NCBI GenBank assembly: GCA_015099395.1
Contig: AP024096.1
Coordinates: 2,046,001-2,110,000, forward strand
Direction: 5' to 3'
Length of the DNA: 64,000 nt
Source of the DNA: Ktedonobacteria bacterium brp13
Lineage (GTDB): Bacteria > Chloroflexota > Ktedonobacteria > Ktedonobacterales > Ktedonobacteraceae
A program made the translations under genes and the position numbers. Of the stretch, positions 28,155-37,678 are shown piece by piece. The first letter of the stretch is position 1, and the number at the start of each line of letters is the position of its first letter. The notes beneath the pieces are model-generated. The model was not told the DNA's origin. It was given only the letters and a program-made list of their open reading frames with translations, and searched no databases.

Positions 28155-29063
28155 TTACCGCACGATAGACAGTACGTCCTGTTTGTAGGGGAACGATTTT
28201 TGCGCACCCATGTGCTCAGTAGCAAGGGCAGCAGCATGATTCGCCATGACTATCGCTTCGTTTACCTGATAGCCACTATCCATGAAGGCAGCCAGGGCAC
28301 CCGCAAAGGCATCGCCTGCCCCCGTCGTATCAATGGGCTGAACTTTATACGCTGGCTCGTAGAACGTTCCTTGCTCGGTAGCCCAGGCGACACCATCGGA
28401 CCCCAGTTTCACAATACCAATGCGCGCCCCGCGTTTGCGTAGTTCTTCGGCGGCTGCGCGAGCACTCTCTCCAGAGGAAATACGGTGCCCGAGAATCTGT
28501 TCGGCTTCGCTCCTGTTAGGAATAAAGATGTCTACCGCAACAAGGTCGTCCGGAACAGACGCTGGACTCGGCGCTGGATCGATAAGCACCGCTGCGCCTT
28601 TGCGCTTTGCGATGGCGATCGCAGCCAGTACCGTCGAGAAGGGGACCTCAAGCTGCATCACCAGCATATCGTGTGGAGAAAGCACCTGCTCCAACGCACG
28701 AAGCGCCTCCTGTGCTCCTTGCGCATTCGCTCCGGGAATGACAGTGATACTATTCTCCCCTGCCTCATCCAGGTGAATGAACGCCAGGCCGGTAGAACCC
28801 CCTTCAATTGTGCGCACGTAGGAGAGATCAACACCATCGGCCTGCAAAAGACTGAGCGCACCGGTAGCGAAATCATCCTGGCCGACTGCACCAATCATGG
28901 TGACAGCAGCCCCCATTCTGCGCGCAGCCAGAGCTTGATTGGCACCTTTTCCACCAGGACTGGTAGAAAAGGCCGAGGCCATCAACGTCTCACCAGGTTG
29001 TGGACGGCGCGCTATCTGCGCACTCAGATCAAAATTGATACTTCCCAGAACAACAATGCTCAT
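28155..29063 (-). CDS. rbsK: Ribokinase
   Basis: A 302-residue PfkB-family kinase that phosphorylates ribose to ribose 5-phosphate. It shows the N-terminal GSINFDLSAQIARRPQPGET, the GGKGANQALAARRMGA glycine-rich motif and the C-terminal DTTGAGDAFAGAL motif with the catalytic Asp. It is the last gene of the rbsBACDK run and would act on ribose delivered by the ABC transporter and mutarotated by RbsD. ATG 29063 follows GGGGACG. Confidence 0.93.
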   Translation of the reverse strand: MSIVVLGSINFDLSAQIARRPQPGETLMASAFSTSPGGKGANQALAARRMGAAVTMIGAVGQDDFATGALSLLQADGVDLSYVRTIEGGSTGLAFIHLDEAGENSITVIPGANAQGAQEALRALEQVLSPHDMLVMQLEVPFSTVLAAIAIAKRKGAAVLIDPAPSPASVPDDLVAVDIFIPNRSEAEQILGHRISSGESARAAAEELRKRGARIGIVKLGSDGVAWATEQGTFYEPAYKVQPIDTTGAGDAFAGALAAFMDSGYQVNEAIVMANHAAALATEHMGAQKSFPYKQDVLSIVR

Positions 29064-29121
29064 AAATTCGTCCCCACTCTTCTTTCCAGTCCTTCCAGTC
29101 CTTTTTCACACGCGCCTGGAG

Positions 29122-29520
29122 CTAAAATGCCACACCACATTCAATCAAGCAATTCGCATACGGGGTAAACTCGCCAGTACGCACGACCACTAACGCCGCG
29201 CGCGCTTTCTCTTTGAACTGCTCATGAGTCCCCACAAAGCCTACCGCTTCCTCTGGAATAAGCGAGAGAAACTCTTTATATACGGTGGGATTCATGTCCG
29301 GGAACTCGGTCGCCAGCCAGACTTTCTCTAGCGGCAGGGCAGCAACAATGGGCCTGAGAACATCCATAAATGAGGGGATGCCCGGTGTCAATCCCAGATC
29401 GATGTGGGGGATACCATCAAGATGAGGATATCCCGCATCGGTGAGCAAAAGATAATTGTGGTGGCCAAGCTTTGCCACCCAGCGCGCCAGTTCAGGATGA
29501 AGGATACCCTGTTTGTTCAT
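29122..29520 (-). CDS. rbsD: D-ribose pyranase
   Basis: A 132-residue RbsD/FucU-family mutarotase that interconverts beta-ribopyranose and ribofuranose before phosphorylation. Family landmarks: the start MNKQGILHPELARWVAKLGHH (given here in parts: NKQGILHPEL, ARWVAKLGHH) with the catalytic His, LLTDAGYPHL, IDLGLTPGIPSF and the C-terminal RTGEFTPYANCLIECG. It sits between rbsC and rbsK. Confidence 0.94.
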   Translation of the reverse strand: MNKQGILHPELARWVAKLGHHNYLLLTDAGYPHLDGIPHIDLGLTPGIPSFMDVLRPIVAALPLEKVWLATEFPDMNPTVYKEFLSLIPEEAVGFVGTHEQFKEKARAALVVVRTGEFTPYANCLIECGVAF

Positions 29521-29571
29521 AGTTTTTGTCCTTGCTTTTCTCTTCCTTAGAAAATGAAGTGCCGTAGTCGA

Positions 29572-30591
29572 CTAGACATTTCGCATACGGGCACGCTGAC
29601 CGATGACATCCACCAGCACCGCCAGGAAGATGACTACACCCTGGACGAACTGGACCCAGAAAGGCGAAACGTTGAGCAGATCAAGGCCATTGCTCAGCAC
29701 ACCGATTGTCAGCACACCGAAGAATGTGCCGATCATGTTCCCACGTCCACCCAGCAGCGAAGTACCACCAATGACGATTGCCGCAATAACCTGCAACTCA
29801 AGTCCAGTCGCCGAGGTCGGCAATGCAGCCGCCAGACGTCCGGTCAACATCACACCGGCCAGACCACTCAAAGCACCGGTCAGAACGTAGACCAGCATTT
29901 CAATACGCCGTACATTGATACCAGCCAGGCGCGCAGCCTCACGATTGCCACCAATGGCATAGACCTTGTGACCAAAGACAGTACGGGAGAGCACGAAATG
30001 GGCCACCACAAACAGCACAATGGTGATAATGACCGGCACCGGGATGCCCAGCACGTACCCTCCGCCCAGGAAGGTATATTGACTCGATAGACCAAAGATC
30101 GTCTGACCACTTGAATCTGCGAGTGCGAGTCCACGACCCATGGACATCGTTGCCAATGTCGTAATAAATGCAGCCATGCCGATATAGGCAACACCAATAC
30201 CATTAAACAGTCCAAAGGCCACGCCAATCGCAATACCTGCAATGATCGCTAGCCAGGGGGATAAGCCATAATTCACCATGAGTTGTGCAGAAACCATACC
30301 AACCACCGCCACCACCGAACCAACCGAGAGGTCGATACCTGAGGTAATAATGACAAAGGTGGCACCAATCGCGACAACAGCGATAATCGCGCTCTGTTGA
30401 ATAATATTGATCCAGTTACTCACGGTTAAGAAGTCACTGGAGACGAAACTGAAGATGATGACAAGCACCAGGAGTGCGATCTGGACCGTATAGCGACTGA
30501 GAACATTCACGATCTGTTGTCCAAACGTACGGCTTTGCTTTGCGTTAGCAATGGCACTCTGCTGCTGCGGCTTCTCTGGAGATACAGCCAT
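29572..30591 (-). CDS. rbsC: Ribose ABC transporter permease
   Basis: A 339-residue BPD_transp_2 family permease with about 8-10 helices and the conserved cytoplasmic loop VYAIGGNREAARLAGINVRR that contacts the ATPase. GIDLSVGSVVAVVGMVSA and GGTSLLGGRGNMIGTFFG are further family motifs. GGGAGG precedes ATG 30591, which lies 5 bases after the end of rbsA. Confidence 0.93.
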   Translation of the reverse strand: MAVSPEKPQQQSAIANAKQSRTFGQQIVNVLSRYTVQIALLVLVIIFSFVSSDFLTVSNWINIIQQSAIIAVVAIGATFVIITSGIDLSVGSVVAVVGMVSAQLMVNYGLSPWLAIIAGIAIGVAFGLFNGIGVAYIGMAAFITTLATMSMGRGLALADSSGQTIFGLSSQYTFLGGGYVLGIPVPVIITIVLFVVAHFVLSRTVFGHKVYAIGGNREAARLAGINVRRIEMLVYVLTGALSGLAGVMLTGRLAAALPTSATGLELQVIAAIVIGGTSLLGGRGNMIGTFFGVLTIGVLSNGLDLLNVSPFWVQFVQGVVIFLAVLVDVIGQRARMRNV

Positions 30592-30596
30592 CTTGT

Positions 30597-32117
30597 TTAC
30601 CTCCCTGTTGATAACTCAGCACTGGTCTCTGCGACCCTCTCGCCAGTGCTGAGGCTGAGTAACTTTTCATGCGTGGCTTCATCGCGCAGCAAATTACCCA
30701 CGACATGTCCACTATTGACGATAATAATGCGATCAGACAGACCTAATAGTTCAGGAAATTCGGAAGAAGACAGCAAAATCGTGCAGCCTTCTTGCGCCAT
30801 TTGCATAATTTTGCTGTAAATCTCTACCTTTGCGCCAATATCAACACCACGTGTGGGTTCATCCAGTAAAAATAGTTGCGGTCGCGTTTCACTGGTACGG
30901 GCAAAGACAACCTTTTGTTGATTTCCGCCCGAAAGATAACGCGGAGCCATCGTCGGACCAGATCTGGCTTTCACATTAAATTGCTGGATGCCATCCATTG
31001 CCAATGCGCGTTTCTGTCGCATATCGACCCAACCGGCATGCGAGATACGCTTTAACACAGAAAGCGCAATATTGTCTTCGATACTGGCATCCAACATCAG
31101 ACCTTCGGTTTTGCGATCGCCTGGTACCAGCGCAATCTTCTTCTCAATAGCATGCTCGGGTCGGCGCACATGCAACGCTTCTCCCTGCCAGCGGATCTCA
31201 CCGCTCTGATACGGCAGCGCCCCGAAAATGGCCTTGAGTACCTCAGAGCGACCACTCCCAACCGTTCCCGCAATCCCCACTATCTCGCCACGACGCGCAT
31301 CAAAGCTAATATCCTCCACCAGAGGCGCAATATGCAAATGTTGCACCGTCAGGACAACATCACCAAGAGCACGAGGCTCGTATGGGAAGTAATTGTCGAT
31401 TGAGTGGTTCACCATGGTCTCAACCAGCGTATCGTTCGTCCATTCATGCGTCGGACGATCACCGACAACCCGACCATCGCGCATCACCATCGTACGGTCG
31501 CAAACCTCAAAAACCTCTTCTATATGGTGCGAGATATAAATGATACCAATCCCTTGCTCTTTCAGACGGCGCACAAATTTGAGCAGGAGTATCGATTCCT
31601 GTCTACTAAGAGAGGAGGTCGGTTCATCCATGACCAGAATACGTGCCTGGCGGTTGATCGCACGCCCAATCTCAATCATCTGCTGGTACCCGATCGAAAG
31701 TTGTCCAACCGGGGTACGCGGATCAAGCGTGAGGTCAAGGGTTTTGAGTAGTTCGCCTGCGCGGCGATACATATCACTCCGGTTCACCCAACCGCCAGCA
31801 CTGGGAACATGTCCGAGAAAGAGATTCTCTGCGATACTGAGTTCCGGCACCATCGTCAATTCTTGATAGATAATGGCGATGCTCGCGGCAATACTATCGG
31901 CAGGAGAACGCATAACTACCGGTTTGTCATGGATTTCAATTGTGCCCGCATCAGGCTGGTGAGCGCCTGCGAGGGTTTTAATCAACGTACTCTTGCCAGC
32001 ACCATTTTCACCAACCAGACCAAGCACCTCTCCAGCATCGAGGGTCAGATCTACATTGGAAAGTGCACGGTTGATACCAAAGGTTTTTGTAATGCCGTGC
32101 ATGGTTAGTAACGCCAT
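30597..32117 (-). CDS. rbsA: Ribose ABC transporter ATP-binding protein (two NBDs)
   Basis: A 506-residue tandem ATPase of the sugar-importer type. The first domain has Walker A GENGAGKSTLIKTLAG, the signature-like VGQLSIGYQQMIEIGRAI and Walker B ILVMDEPTSSL. The second has the degenerate Walker A GTVGSGRSEVLKAIFG and the signature LSGGNQQKVVFAR with LFLLDEPTRGVD. The degenerate second P-loop is normal for this family. It powers RbsC for uptake of ribose bound by RbsB. Confidence 0.94.
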   Translation of the reverse strand: MALLTMHGITKTFGINRALSNVDLTLDAGEVLGLVGENGAGKSTLIKTLAGAHQPDAGTIEIHDKPVVMRSPADSIAASIAIIYQELTMVPELSIAENLFLGHVPSAGGWVNRSDMYRRAGELLKTLDLTLDPRTPVGQLSIGYQQMIEIGRAINRQARILVMDEPTSSLSRQESILLLKFVRRLKEQGIGIIYISHHIEEVFEVCDRTMVMRDGRVVGDRPTHEWTNDTLVETMVNHSIDNYFPYEPRALGDVVLTVQHLHIAPLVEDISFDARRGEIVGIAGTVGSGRSEVLKAIFGALPYQSGEIRWQGEALHVRRPEHAIEKKIALVPGDRKTEGLMLDASIEDNIALSVLKRISHAGWVDMRQKRALAMDGIQQFNVKARSGPTMAPRYLSGGNQQKVVFARTSETRPQLFLLDEPTRGVDIGAKVEIYSKIMQMAQEGCTILLSSSEFPELLGLSDRIIIVNSGHVVGNLLRDEATHEKLLSLSTGERVAETSAELSTGR

Positions 32118-32177
32118 AAGAGCATCTCCACTTCTATGTGTACAACTGGGGTCTACAGTGAGACGTAGGTCAGCTTA

Positions 32178-33170
32178 CTAGAAGCTGATGCCAAAATTCT
32201 TGACAGCCTGGCTATTCACGTTTTGTGACGTGATGAGCAGGTCTGGGAAGTAGACAAGTGGAGCAACCGCTTTCTTTGCAAATTGGGCGGCAGCCAGATC
32301 GATCGCTTTCTTGCCCATGCCGAGGGAATCCTGGGCAACAGAGGCATCAACACCATTGTTCGCCTTGATCTGACTCAAAGCCTGAGGTGTTCCATCGATA
32401 CCAATAACAAAGATGTGATTGGAACTCGTAGCGGGAACGTAACGATGTGCGGCTTGAATAGCTTTGACAGCGCCAACAGAGGTATCATCGTTCGCACCAA
32501 AGACAGCGTCAATCTGAGAATGGCCCTGGAGAATGTTACTCATGACAGTGTACGCAGTCTCCTGGTTAAAGTTCGCAGCCTGGGCCGCAACAATGTTGAT
32601 ACCAGCATACTTCTGGAGCTCTTGTCTGAAGCCAGTTTCACGATCCTGAGCGCTGGAGGTACCAGGCTGACCCTCAAGGTCAACAACATTGCCCTTGTAG
32701 GAGCCATAGCGGGTGTGCAATTGCTGGGCAATCCAGTCAGCCGCTTGCTTAGCCATTGTTACGCTATTGCTCTGCACAAAACTGGTCACTTTGCCGCTAT
32801 CAGAACTACGGTCAAGCGTGATCACAGGAATACCAGCAGCGTTCGCCTGCTGTACAACAGGGCTAATACCCTGGGAGCTAACCGGATTGATGATCAAGAC
32901 GTTGACTTTACGCGTGATCATATTTTCAATCTGACTTACCTGCGTTGAGGCATCATTATTCGCGTTATTATCAATGACGGTATAGTTATCCTTCGCAGCT
33001 TCGGTTTTCACACCCTTATCCAGGTTGGTGAAAAATGAGTTATCCATGGAACTTAGCGATAAACCAACCGTCTCTGAATTGCTCGTAGCCGAACCACAGG
33101 CCGCGAAGAATACCAGCAATGGTACCACCGTAAATAAAAGCAGTGAGATCATGCGAATGCGCTGAAACAT
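32178..33170 (-). CDS. rbsB: Ribose-binding lipoprotein (periplasmic-binding-protein family 1)
   Basis: A 330-residue solute-binding protein. The signal ends in a lipobox (FFAACG, Cys about residue 25), as in bacteria that anchor binding proteins as lipoproteins. The mature part has type I binding-protein motifs: VGLSLSSMDNSFFTNLDKGV, then DNNANNDASTQVSQIENMI, INPVSSQGISPVV, IPVITLDRSSDSG, and VFGANDDTSVGAVKAIQ. First gene of the operon; GAGGAGGAGAG precedes ATG 33170. It lies directly downstream of the promoter/operator. Confidence 0.92.
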   Translation of the reverse strand: MFQRIRMISLLLFTVVPLLVFFAACGSATSNSETVGLSLSSMDNSFFTNLDKGVKTEAAKDNYTVIDNNANNDASTQVSQIENMITRKVNVLIINPVSSQGISPVVQQANAAGIPVITLDRSSDSGKVTSFVQSNSVTMAKQAADWIAQQLHTRYGSYKGNVVDLEGQPGTSSAQDRETGFRQELQKYAGINIVAAQAANFNQETAYTVMSNILQGHSQIDAVFGANDDTSVGAVKAIQAAHRYVPATSSNHIFVIGIDGTPQALSQIKANNGVDASVAQDSLGMGKKAIDLAAAQFAKKAVAPLVYFPDLLITSQNVNSQAVKNFGISF

Positions 33171-33287
33171 TTCTCTCCTCCTCGAGACATACTCTTTATA
33201 AAAAACACATAGATACAAAAGAAAACATAATAATGTATGCAGACATAGCTCATCTTTAACGCTATATATGCGTACATTGTCAGTCCG

Positions 33288-33345
33288 CTGTTATGGAAGC
33301 GCTTCCACAAAAATTAACAAAAAAGTGGAAGCGCTTCCATAACAG
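33288..33345 (-). promoter_or_regulatory. Twin LacI-type operators upstream of rbsB
   Basis: Two identical perfect palindromes TGGAAGCGCTTCCA (33294-33307, 33326-33339) have centres 32 bases apart, about three helical turns. They sit within a larger perfect 21-bp inverted repeat (33288-33308, 33325-33345) around an A-rich spacer. The central CG is the classic LacI-family form. The right-hand operator covers the predicted transcription start of rbsB, and both lie before the rbsB ATG. The LacI-type gene just upstream is the obvious binder. Confidence 0.88.
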
Positions 33346-33347
33346 GC

Positions 33348-33376
33348 AGTATAAACTCTTCCCTTACATTTGTCAA
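33348..33376 (-). promoter_or_regulatory. rbs operon promoter
   Basis: Minus strand: perfect -35 TTGACA (33376-33371), 17-base spacer and -10 TATACT (33353-33348). The twin operators begin 3 bases downstream, so repressor binding would block initiation. Confidence 0.88.
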
Positions 33377-33420
33377 GGTTGTTTGGGGATACTGGAACGA
33401 GGCGAGGCGAGGCGAGTTTG

Positions 33421-34431
33421 CTAGCACGTCTGGCGTACGATAAGGGTGGGTTCAAGAATGTGTTTCTCCGGCTTGCTCCTGGGATCCGCAAGCTGCTGGA
33501 GCAGAAGACGGGCTGCGAGCGTTCCCATTTCGTAGGTAGGTTGACGAATTGTTGTCAGCGAGGGATGCACTAACGTTGCCATCAAGATATCATCGAACCC
33601 GATGATCGCAATATCATCAGGCACGGCTATACCGCGCGCGGTTAGATAGGAAAGCGCGCCAAGCGCGGAGAGATCATTTGCCGCGAAGATACATGTCACA
33701 TCGGGGTGAGTACGCAAAAGTTCTTCCGTAGCTTGCCGCCCCTTCTCAAAGGAAAAATCTGCGCGCACAACTGGCAATTCGGGATGCTGCTCAATCTCGT
33801 CAACCGCAACATCGCCGCGACCAATTGCGTCGAGATACCCTCTGAGGCGTAAATTCGCGGAACTCACTTTCGCAGGACCGGACAGAAAACCGACACGAGT
33901 ATAGCCTTTCTCGTAGGCCCATGCCATGGCTTTACACGCCCCTTTATAGTGATCAACAGTAACCTGGGAGATCGCATCCAGATCTTCTACGCCACGATCC
34001 AGTAACACAACGGGGATCTTCGCCTCGCATAATCTATGGACAAAGGACAAAGCGTTTGCAGAGGCAACCAGGAGCGCACCATCTATCGAACGTTGACGCA
34101 AGGTATCAATCGCCTGACTCTCATTATGTTCCTGCCAATCGGTATCAATCATGATGATTGTATATCCATGTTTGCGTGCCTCATTCTCAATACCACGCGC
34201 CAGCCCTGGAAAGAACGGATTTGTGAAGTCAGGCAGCACAACGCCCAGCGTATAGCTGTGCTTGGTCACCATGCTCTGGGCAACACCATTAGGAACATAG
34301 CGAAGCTGCTTGACTGCCTCCCAAACTTTTTGCTGAGCCTCCTCGCTCACATAGCCACTTTTATTCAGAACGCGAGATACCGTGCCAAGGCCAACACCAG
34401 CTTTCTGCGCTACATCTTTCATAGTTGGCAT
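33421..34431 (-). CDS. rbsR: LacI-family regulator of the ribose operon
   Basis: A 336-residue LacI/GalR repressor. The HTH is MKDVAQKAGVGLGTVSRVLN (residues 4-23), with the hinge-helix region VPNGVAQSM, and a periplasmic-binding-protein-type effector domain (LGVVLPDFTNPFFPGLARGI; IFAANDLSALGAL; IIGFDDILMATLVHPSLTT). It is on the same strand and ends 45 bases before the rbs promoter; regulating it, with ribose or its phosphate as inducer, is an inference from the two operators. GAGGAAGG precedes ATG 34431. Confidence 0.9.
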   Translation of the reverse strand: MPTMKDVAQKAGVGLGTVSRVLNKSGYVSEEAQQKVWEAVKQLRYVPNGVAQSMVTKHSYTLGVVLPDFTNPFFPGLARGIENEARKHGYTIIMIDTDWQEHNESQAIDTLRQRSIDGALLVASANALSFVHRLCEAKIPVVLLDRGVEDLDAISQVTVDHYKGACKAMAWAYEKGYTRVGFLSGPAKVSSANLRLRGYLDAIGRGDVAVDEIEQHPELPVVRADFSFEKGRQATEELLRTHPDVTCIFAANDLSALGALSYLTARGIAVPDDIAIIGFDDILMATLVHPSLTTIRQPTYEMGTLAARLLLQQLADPRSKPEKHILEPTLIVRQTC

Positions 34432-34633
34432 CCAGCTTCACCTTCCTCTCGCTCTATCTAGAATAGATTGCTTCCATTATATATTGAAGATAGAGATGTG
34501 CTAAAATCGTACATCGAATCCTTATAGGTGTCAAGCCAATAGTAGTCATTCAAGTTAAAACATGAAAACGAGTAAGAGTGGTGCGTTTGATTCCTATCAT
34601 CTTGCCAATAGAAAACCGAAAGGACTTGCGTCG

Positions 34634-35382
34634 TAGAACAACACTCACTGGTGAAGTTTTTTTAACAACCTTCACAATAAAACCTCTGGTACCAAAAAGT
34701 AGGAATTCACAGGAAAGGATGGTAATACCTCTTCCTCCCTCTTTGAGGGGGGATGTCGCCGCAGCGACAGGGGGGAGTAGATTCTCGAACTACGCTACTC
34801 ACGATACCACTACGTCAAAAACACTTTTTATCTACTAAGTCCCTATCAACTTCTGTTGGGCGATTGCTAACTTTCTACTCCCCCCTGTCGCTATGGCGAC
34901 TTTCCCCCCTCAAAGAGGGAGGCGGGTATTAGCAGCATTACCTAATTTTTCGATCATTTACCGTTTTTCTTTTCCCAATTTCACCGGTTAATGCGGCTCT
35001 ACCCACACTTGGTAGAACGACACTCACTGGTGAAGTTTTTTTAAACAACCTTCACAATAAAACCTCTGGTACCAAAAAGTAGGAATTCACAGGAAAGGAT
35101 GGTAATACCCCTGCCTCCCTCTTTGAGGGGGGATGTCGCCGCAGCGACAGGGGGGAGTAGATTCTCGAACTACGCTACTCACGATACCACTACGTCAAAA
35201 ACACTTTTTATCTACTAAGTCCGTATCAACTTCTGTTGGGCGATTGCTAACTTTCTACTCCCCCCTGTCGCTATGGCGACTTTCCCCCCTCAAAGAGGGA
35301 GGCAGGTATTAGCAGCATTACCTAATTTTTCGATCATTTACCGTTTTTCTTTTCCCAATTTCACCGGTTAATGCGGCTCTAC
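34634..35382. repeat. Tandem pair of 379-bp palindrome-bearing repeats
   Basis: Two nearly identical copies follow each other (34634-35012 and 35013-about 35382), differing by a few substitutions and a one-base indel. Each contains a long imperfect inverted repeat; in copy 1 the arms are 34724-34781 and 34876-34932 (about 57 bases, rich in G and C runs) round a 94-base loop. ACTTGCGTCGT-like words flank the pair (34624, 35384, 35412). No open frame is conserved. It resembles a duplicated non-autonomous palindromic element. Confidence 0.85.
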
Positions 35383-35427
35383 CACTTGCGTCGTGTTGAT
35401 TGAAGAATAAGACTTGCGTCATGTTGG

Positions 35428-35481
35428 TAGAGGGTCGAAACTCATTCATATTTCGATAAATGAATGAGTTTCGACCCTCTA
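35428..35481 (-). terminator. Long hairpin downstream of the GH2 gene
   Basis: A perfect 22-bp inverted repeat (35428-35449, 35460-35481) with a 10-base loop begins 9 bases after the stop of the minus-strand GH2 gene. There is no T run. Confidence 0.75.
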
Positions 35482-35489
35482 TGGAACCA

Positions 35490-37301
35490 TTACATGTCCA
35501 GCTTTTCCATTGCAGCAGTGCGACTCTGAATGGCACGCAAACGTGACGTCTCAAATTTCTCCTGGCGATCAAAGGTGAAGAGTCCATTTTGTTCGACCGA
35601 AACATCCGTGAGCTGGGTGTAGCAATAGCCGAACATGTATGGATTATGCAAAAGAGTATCGCACAATGCCTGAAAGCGCTTGTAAAACTCCTCTTGAGAA
35701 GGAGGAGCCTGCCCATAGCCCCAACTGGTAGTTTGATCGCCAGGTTGGGCATTTGCCTTCCACCAGAGACCCCCAAACTCGCTGACAAAATAGGGTTGGT
35801 TAGCATATGGAAGCGACATCACGTGTCCGTTCCGCAAGTTTGTAAAAGCTTTGCTCTCACCCAGATACGAGTGGCGTTCTTGATACTCTTGATACTCTTT
35901 CCAAAAGTCGTCGCCCGTGAGATAGTCGTGAGCATCATAAATATCGGTTTCGGGCACACGGTGGGCATAGCCAGATGCATCAAGAATCGGGCGACTAGTG
36001 TCCATCGCTTTGGCTGCCAGGAACATCCCCCGTATTACATCGTCCAGATTCGTGATACCCTCCTGGAGGTCATAAAAACTCTCATTGATACCACACCAAC
36101 CAATAAGAGATGGATGCGAATAATCCCGTTCGAGTTCTTCTAACCACTGGGTAATGAACGTTGCGCTAAAGACATGATCATCCTGGTCGGGGACACGTTC
36201 ATCAGCTGAGCCCCAATCAGGAAACTCCCCCCAGACCAGGTAACCCAATTTGTCTGCATGATAGAGGAAGCGTTCCTCAAACACTTTCTGATGGAGACGC
36301 GCTCCGTTGAAGCCTGCTGCCAGACTTAATTCAATATCATGCTTGAGAGCCTCGTCGGTTGGCGCGGTCAAAACGCCGTCAGGATAATAGCCCTGATCTA
36401 ATACCAGACGTTGAAACACGTTCTTGCCATTGATTTTGACGGCATGCCCATCAATGCTGATGCTTCGCAGGCCTCCATAGCTGCGCGCTGTATCTACGAT
36501 CTTACCAGCGGCATCAATGAGCGAGATTTCTAGATCATACAGGTGTGGATCTTCAGGGGACCAGAGTCGACGGCGTTCCATAGGGATAGGCAAGTCGAGA
36601 CGTGGCGTCAAATCCAGGTCGGCAACGGTCTCAACCGTCGTAATAACCCCGTGGTCATCAGAAAGCATCGCGCGCAACCGCAGGCCAGCAGCATTGTTGG
36701 TTATAGGCTGTTCCAGGCGCAACAGGCTATTGGCGACATCGGGAGTAATGCGTGGACGGCGCAAGGCAATGCGCGGGATGGGTTCCATCCAGACCGTTTG
36801 CCAGATCCCTGTCGTGCGCGTATAGAAGCACCCCCAGTCATGATAGCGCTGTGATTGTTTGCCGCGCGGTTGTGGTCCCTTTGTATTGTCCCGTACACGC
36901 ACAACAATGGTCACGCTCTCTCCAGCAAGCATTCCCAGGTTACAGGTAAAAGGTGTAAAACCACCACGGTGCCGACCGACCTCTTTGCCATCAATCCAGA
37001 TAGTAGTATCATAATCGGCAGCCTGGAAATGCAAAAGTACCTGTTGTCCAGCCCACTCGACAGGAATCTCCACCACACGGCGATACCAAACGGCAAGCAT
37101 AAAGTCTTGATTGCTAACCCCCGATAAGGATGACTCAGGGCAAAAGGGAACAAGGATACGCTGCTGTAATTCACGATCGAGCAGGCCACGTTCCAGGCCA
37201 CTATTGGCAGCATCGATTTCAAACTGCCATTCGCCATTGAGACAAAGCCACGCGGAACGTACGAATTGGGGACGCGGATATTCAGGACGTGGAATATTCA
37301 T
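35490..37301 (-). CDS. Glycoside hydrolase family 2 (beta-galactosidase/glucuronidase type)
   Basis: A 603-residue GH2 enzyme lacking a signal peptide. N-terminal jelly-roll domain (SAWLCLNGEWQFEIDAANSG; LHFQAADYDTTIWIDGKEVG), Ig-like middle domain, then a TIM barrel with the acid/base in IGWCGINESF (about residue 400) and the nucleophile Glu in YFVSEFGGLW (about residue 510). The shape fits short GH2 proteins active on plant or microbial oligosaccharides; the substrate is unknown. Start 37301 was chosen for the NIPRPEYPRPQ beginning and an upstream GGAAGAAAG. It is divergent from a LacI-type gene and carries a palindromic operator on its promoter. Confidence 0.87.
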   Translation of the reverse strand: MNIPRPEYPRPQFVRSAWLCLNGEWQFEIDAANSGLERGLLDRELQQRILVPFCPESSLSGVSNQDFMLAVWYRRVVEIPVEWAGQQVLLHFQAADYDTTIWIDGKEVGRHRGGFTPFTCNLGMLAGESVTIVVRVRDNTKGPQPRGKQSQRYHDWGCFYTRTTGIWQTVWMEPIPRIALRRPRITPDVANSLLRLEQPITNNAAGLRLRAMLSDDHGVITTVETVADLDLTPRLDLPIPMERRRLWSPEDPHLYDLEISLIDAAGKIVDTARSYGGLRSISIDGHAVKINGKNVFQRLVLDQGYYPDGVLTAPTDEALKHDIELSLAAGFNGARLHQKVFEERFLYHADKLGYLVWGEFPDWGSADERVPDQDDHVFSATFITQWLEELERDYSHPSLIGWCGINESFYDLQEGITNLDDVIRGMFLAAKAMDTSRPILDASGYAHRVPETDIYDAHDYLTGDDFWKEYQEYQERHSYLGESKAFTNLRNGHVMSLPYANQPYFVSEFGGLWWKANAQPGDQTTSWGYGQAPPSQEEFYKRFQALCDTLLHNPYMFGYCYTQLTDVSVEQNGLFTFDRQEKFETSRLRAIQSRTAAMEKLDM

Positions 37302-37523
37302 CTTGTACTTTCTTCCATTCCCACATTCACAAAGCTGTGAGCATGGCACTGATTGTTCTCATCAACAAGCTGCACGCGAAGTTTCCCTGTTGATTGACTG
37401 GCAGGCAAGGATAAAAACATCCTGTTCTGATAACCAGACACCCTGCTCTCAATATATACGCATATAAGGACAATGCAAGAACGAGTAGCTACCTTACTGA
37501 TATATCAAGTTACACACGCTGTT

Positions 37524-37569
37524 CGTTCAACGTTGAACGTAATATAACATCCATAAAACGCATTGTCAA
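37524..37569 (-). promoter_or_regulatory. GH2 promoter with a 16-bp LacI-type operator
   Basis: Minus strand: TTGACA (37569-37564), 17-base spacer, TATATT (37546-37541). Immediately after lies the perfect palindrome CGTTCAACGTTGAACG (37524-37539), which covers the expected start point. A LacI-family regulator starts 140 bases away on the other strand. Confidence 0.85.
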
Positions 37570-37678
37570 GAATCCGCTCTAGTTGTGAAGTTGACACCAT
37601 CCAAAGAAGGATGGTACTATTTTGAGCACTGAAAACTTGCGAGAGTAAATATCAAGAGCTGAGAGATTTTTCTTTACG

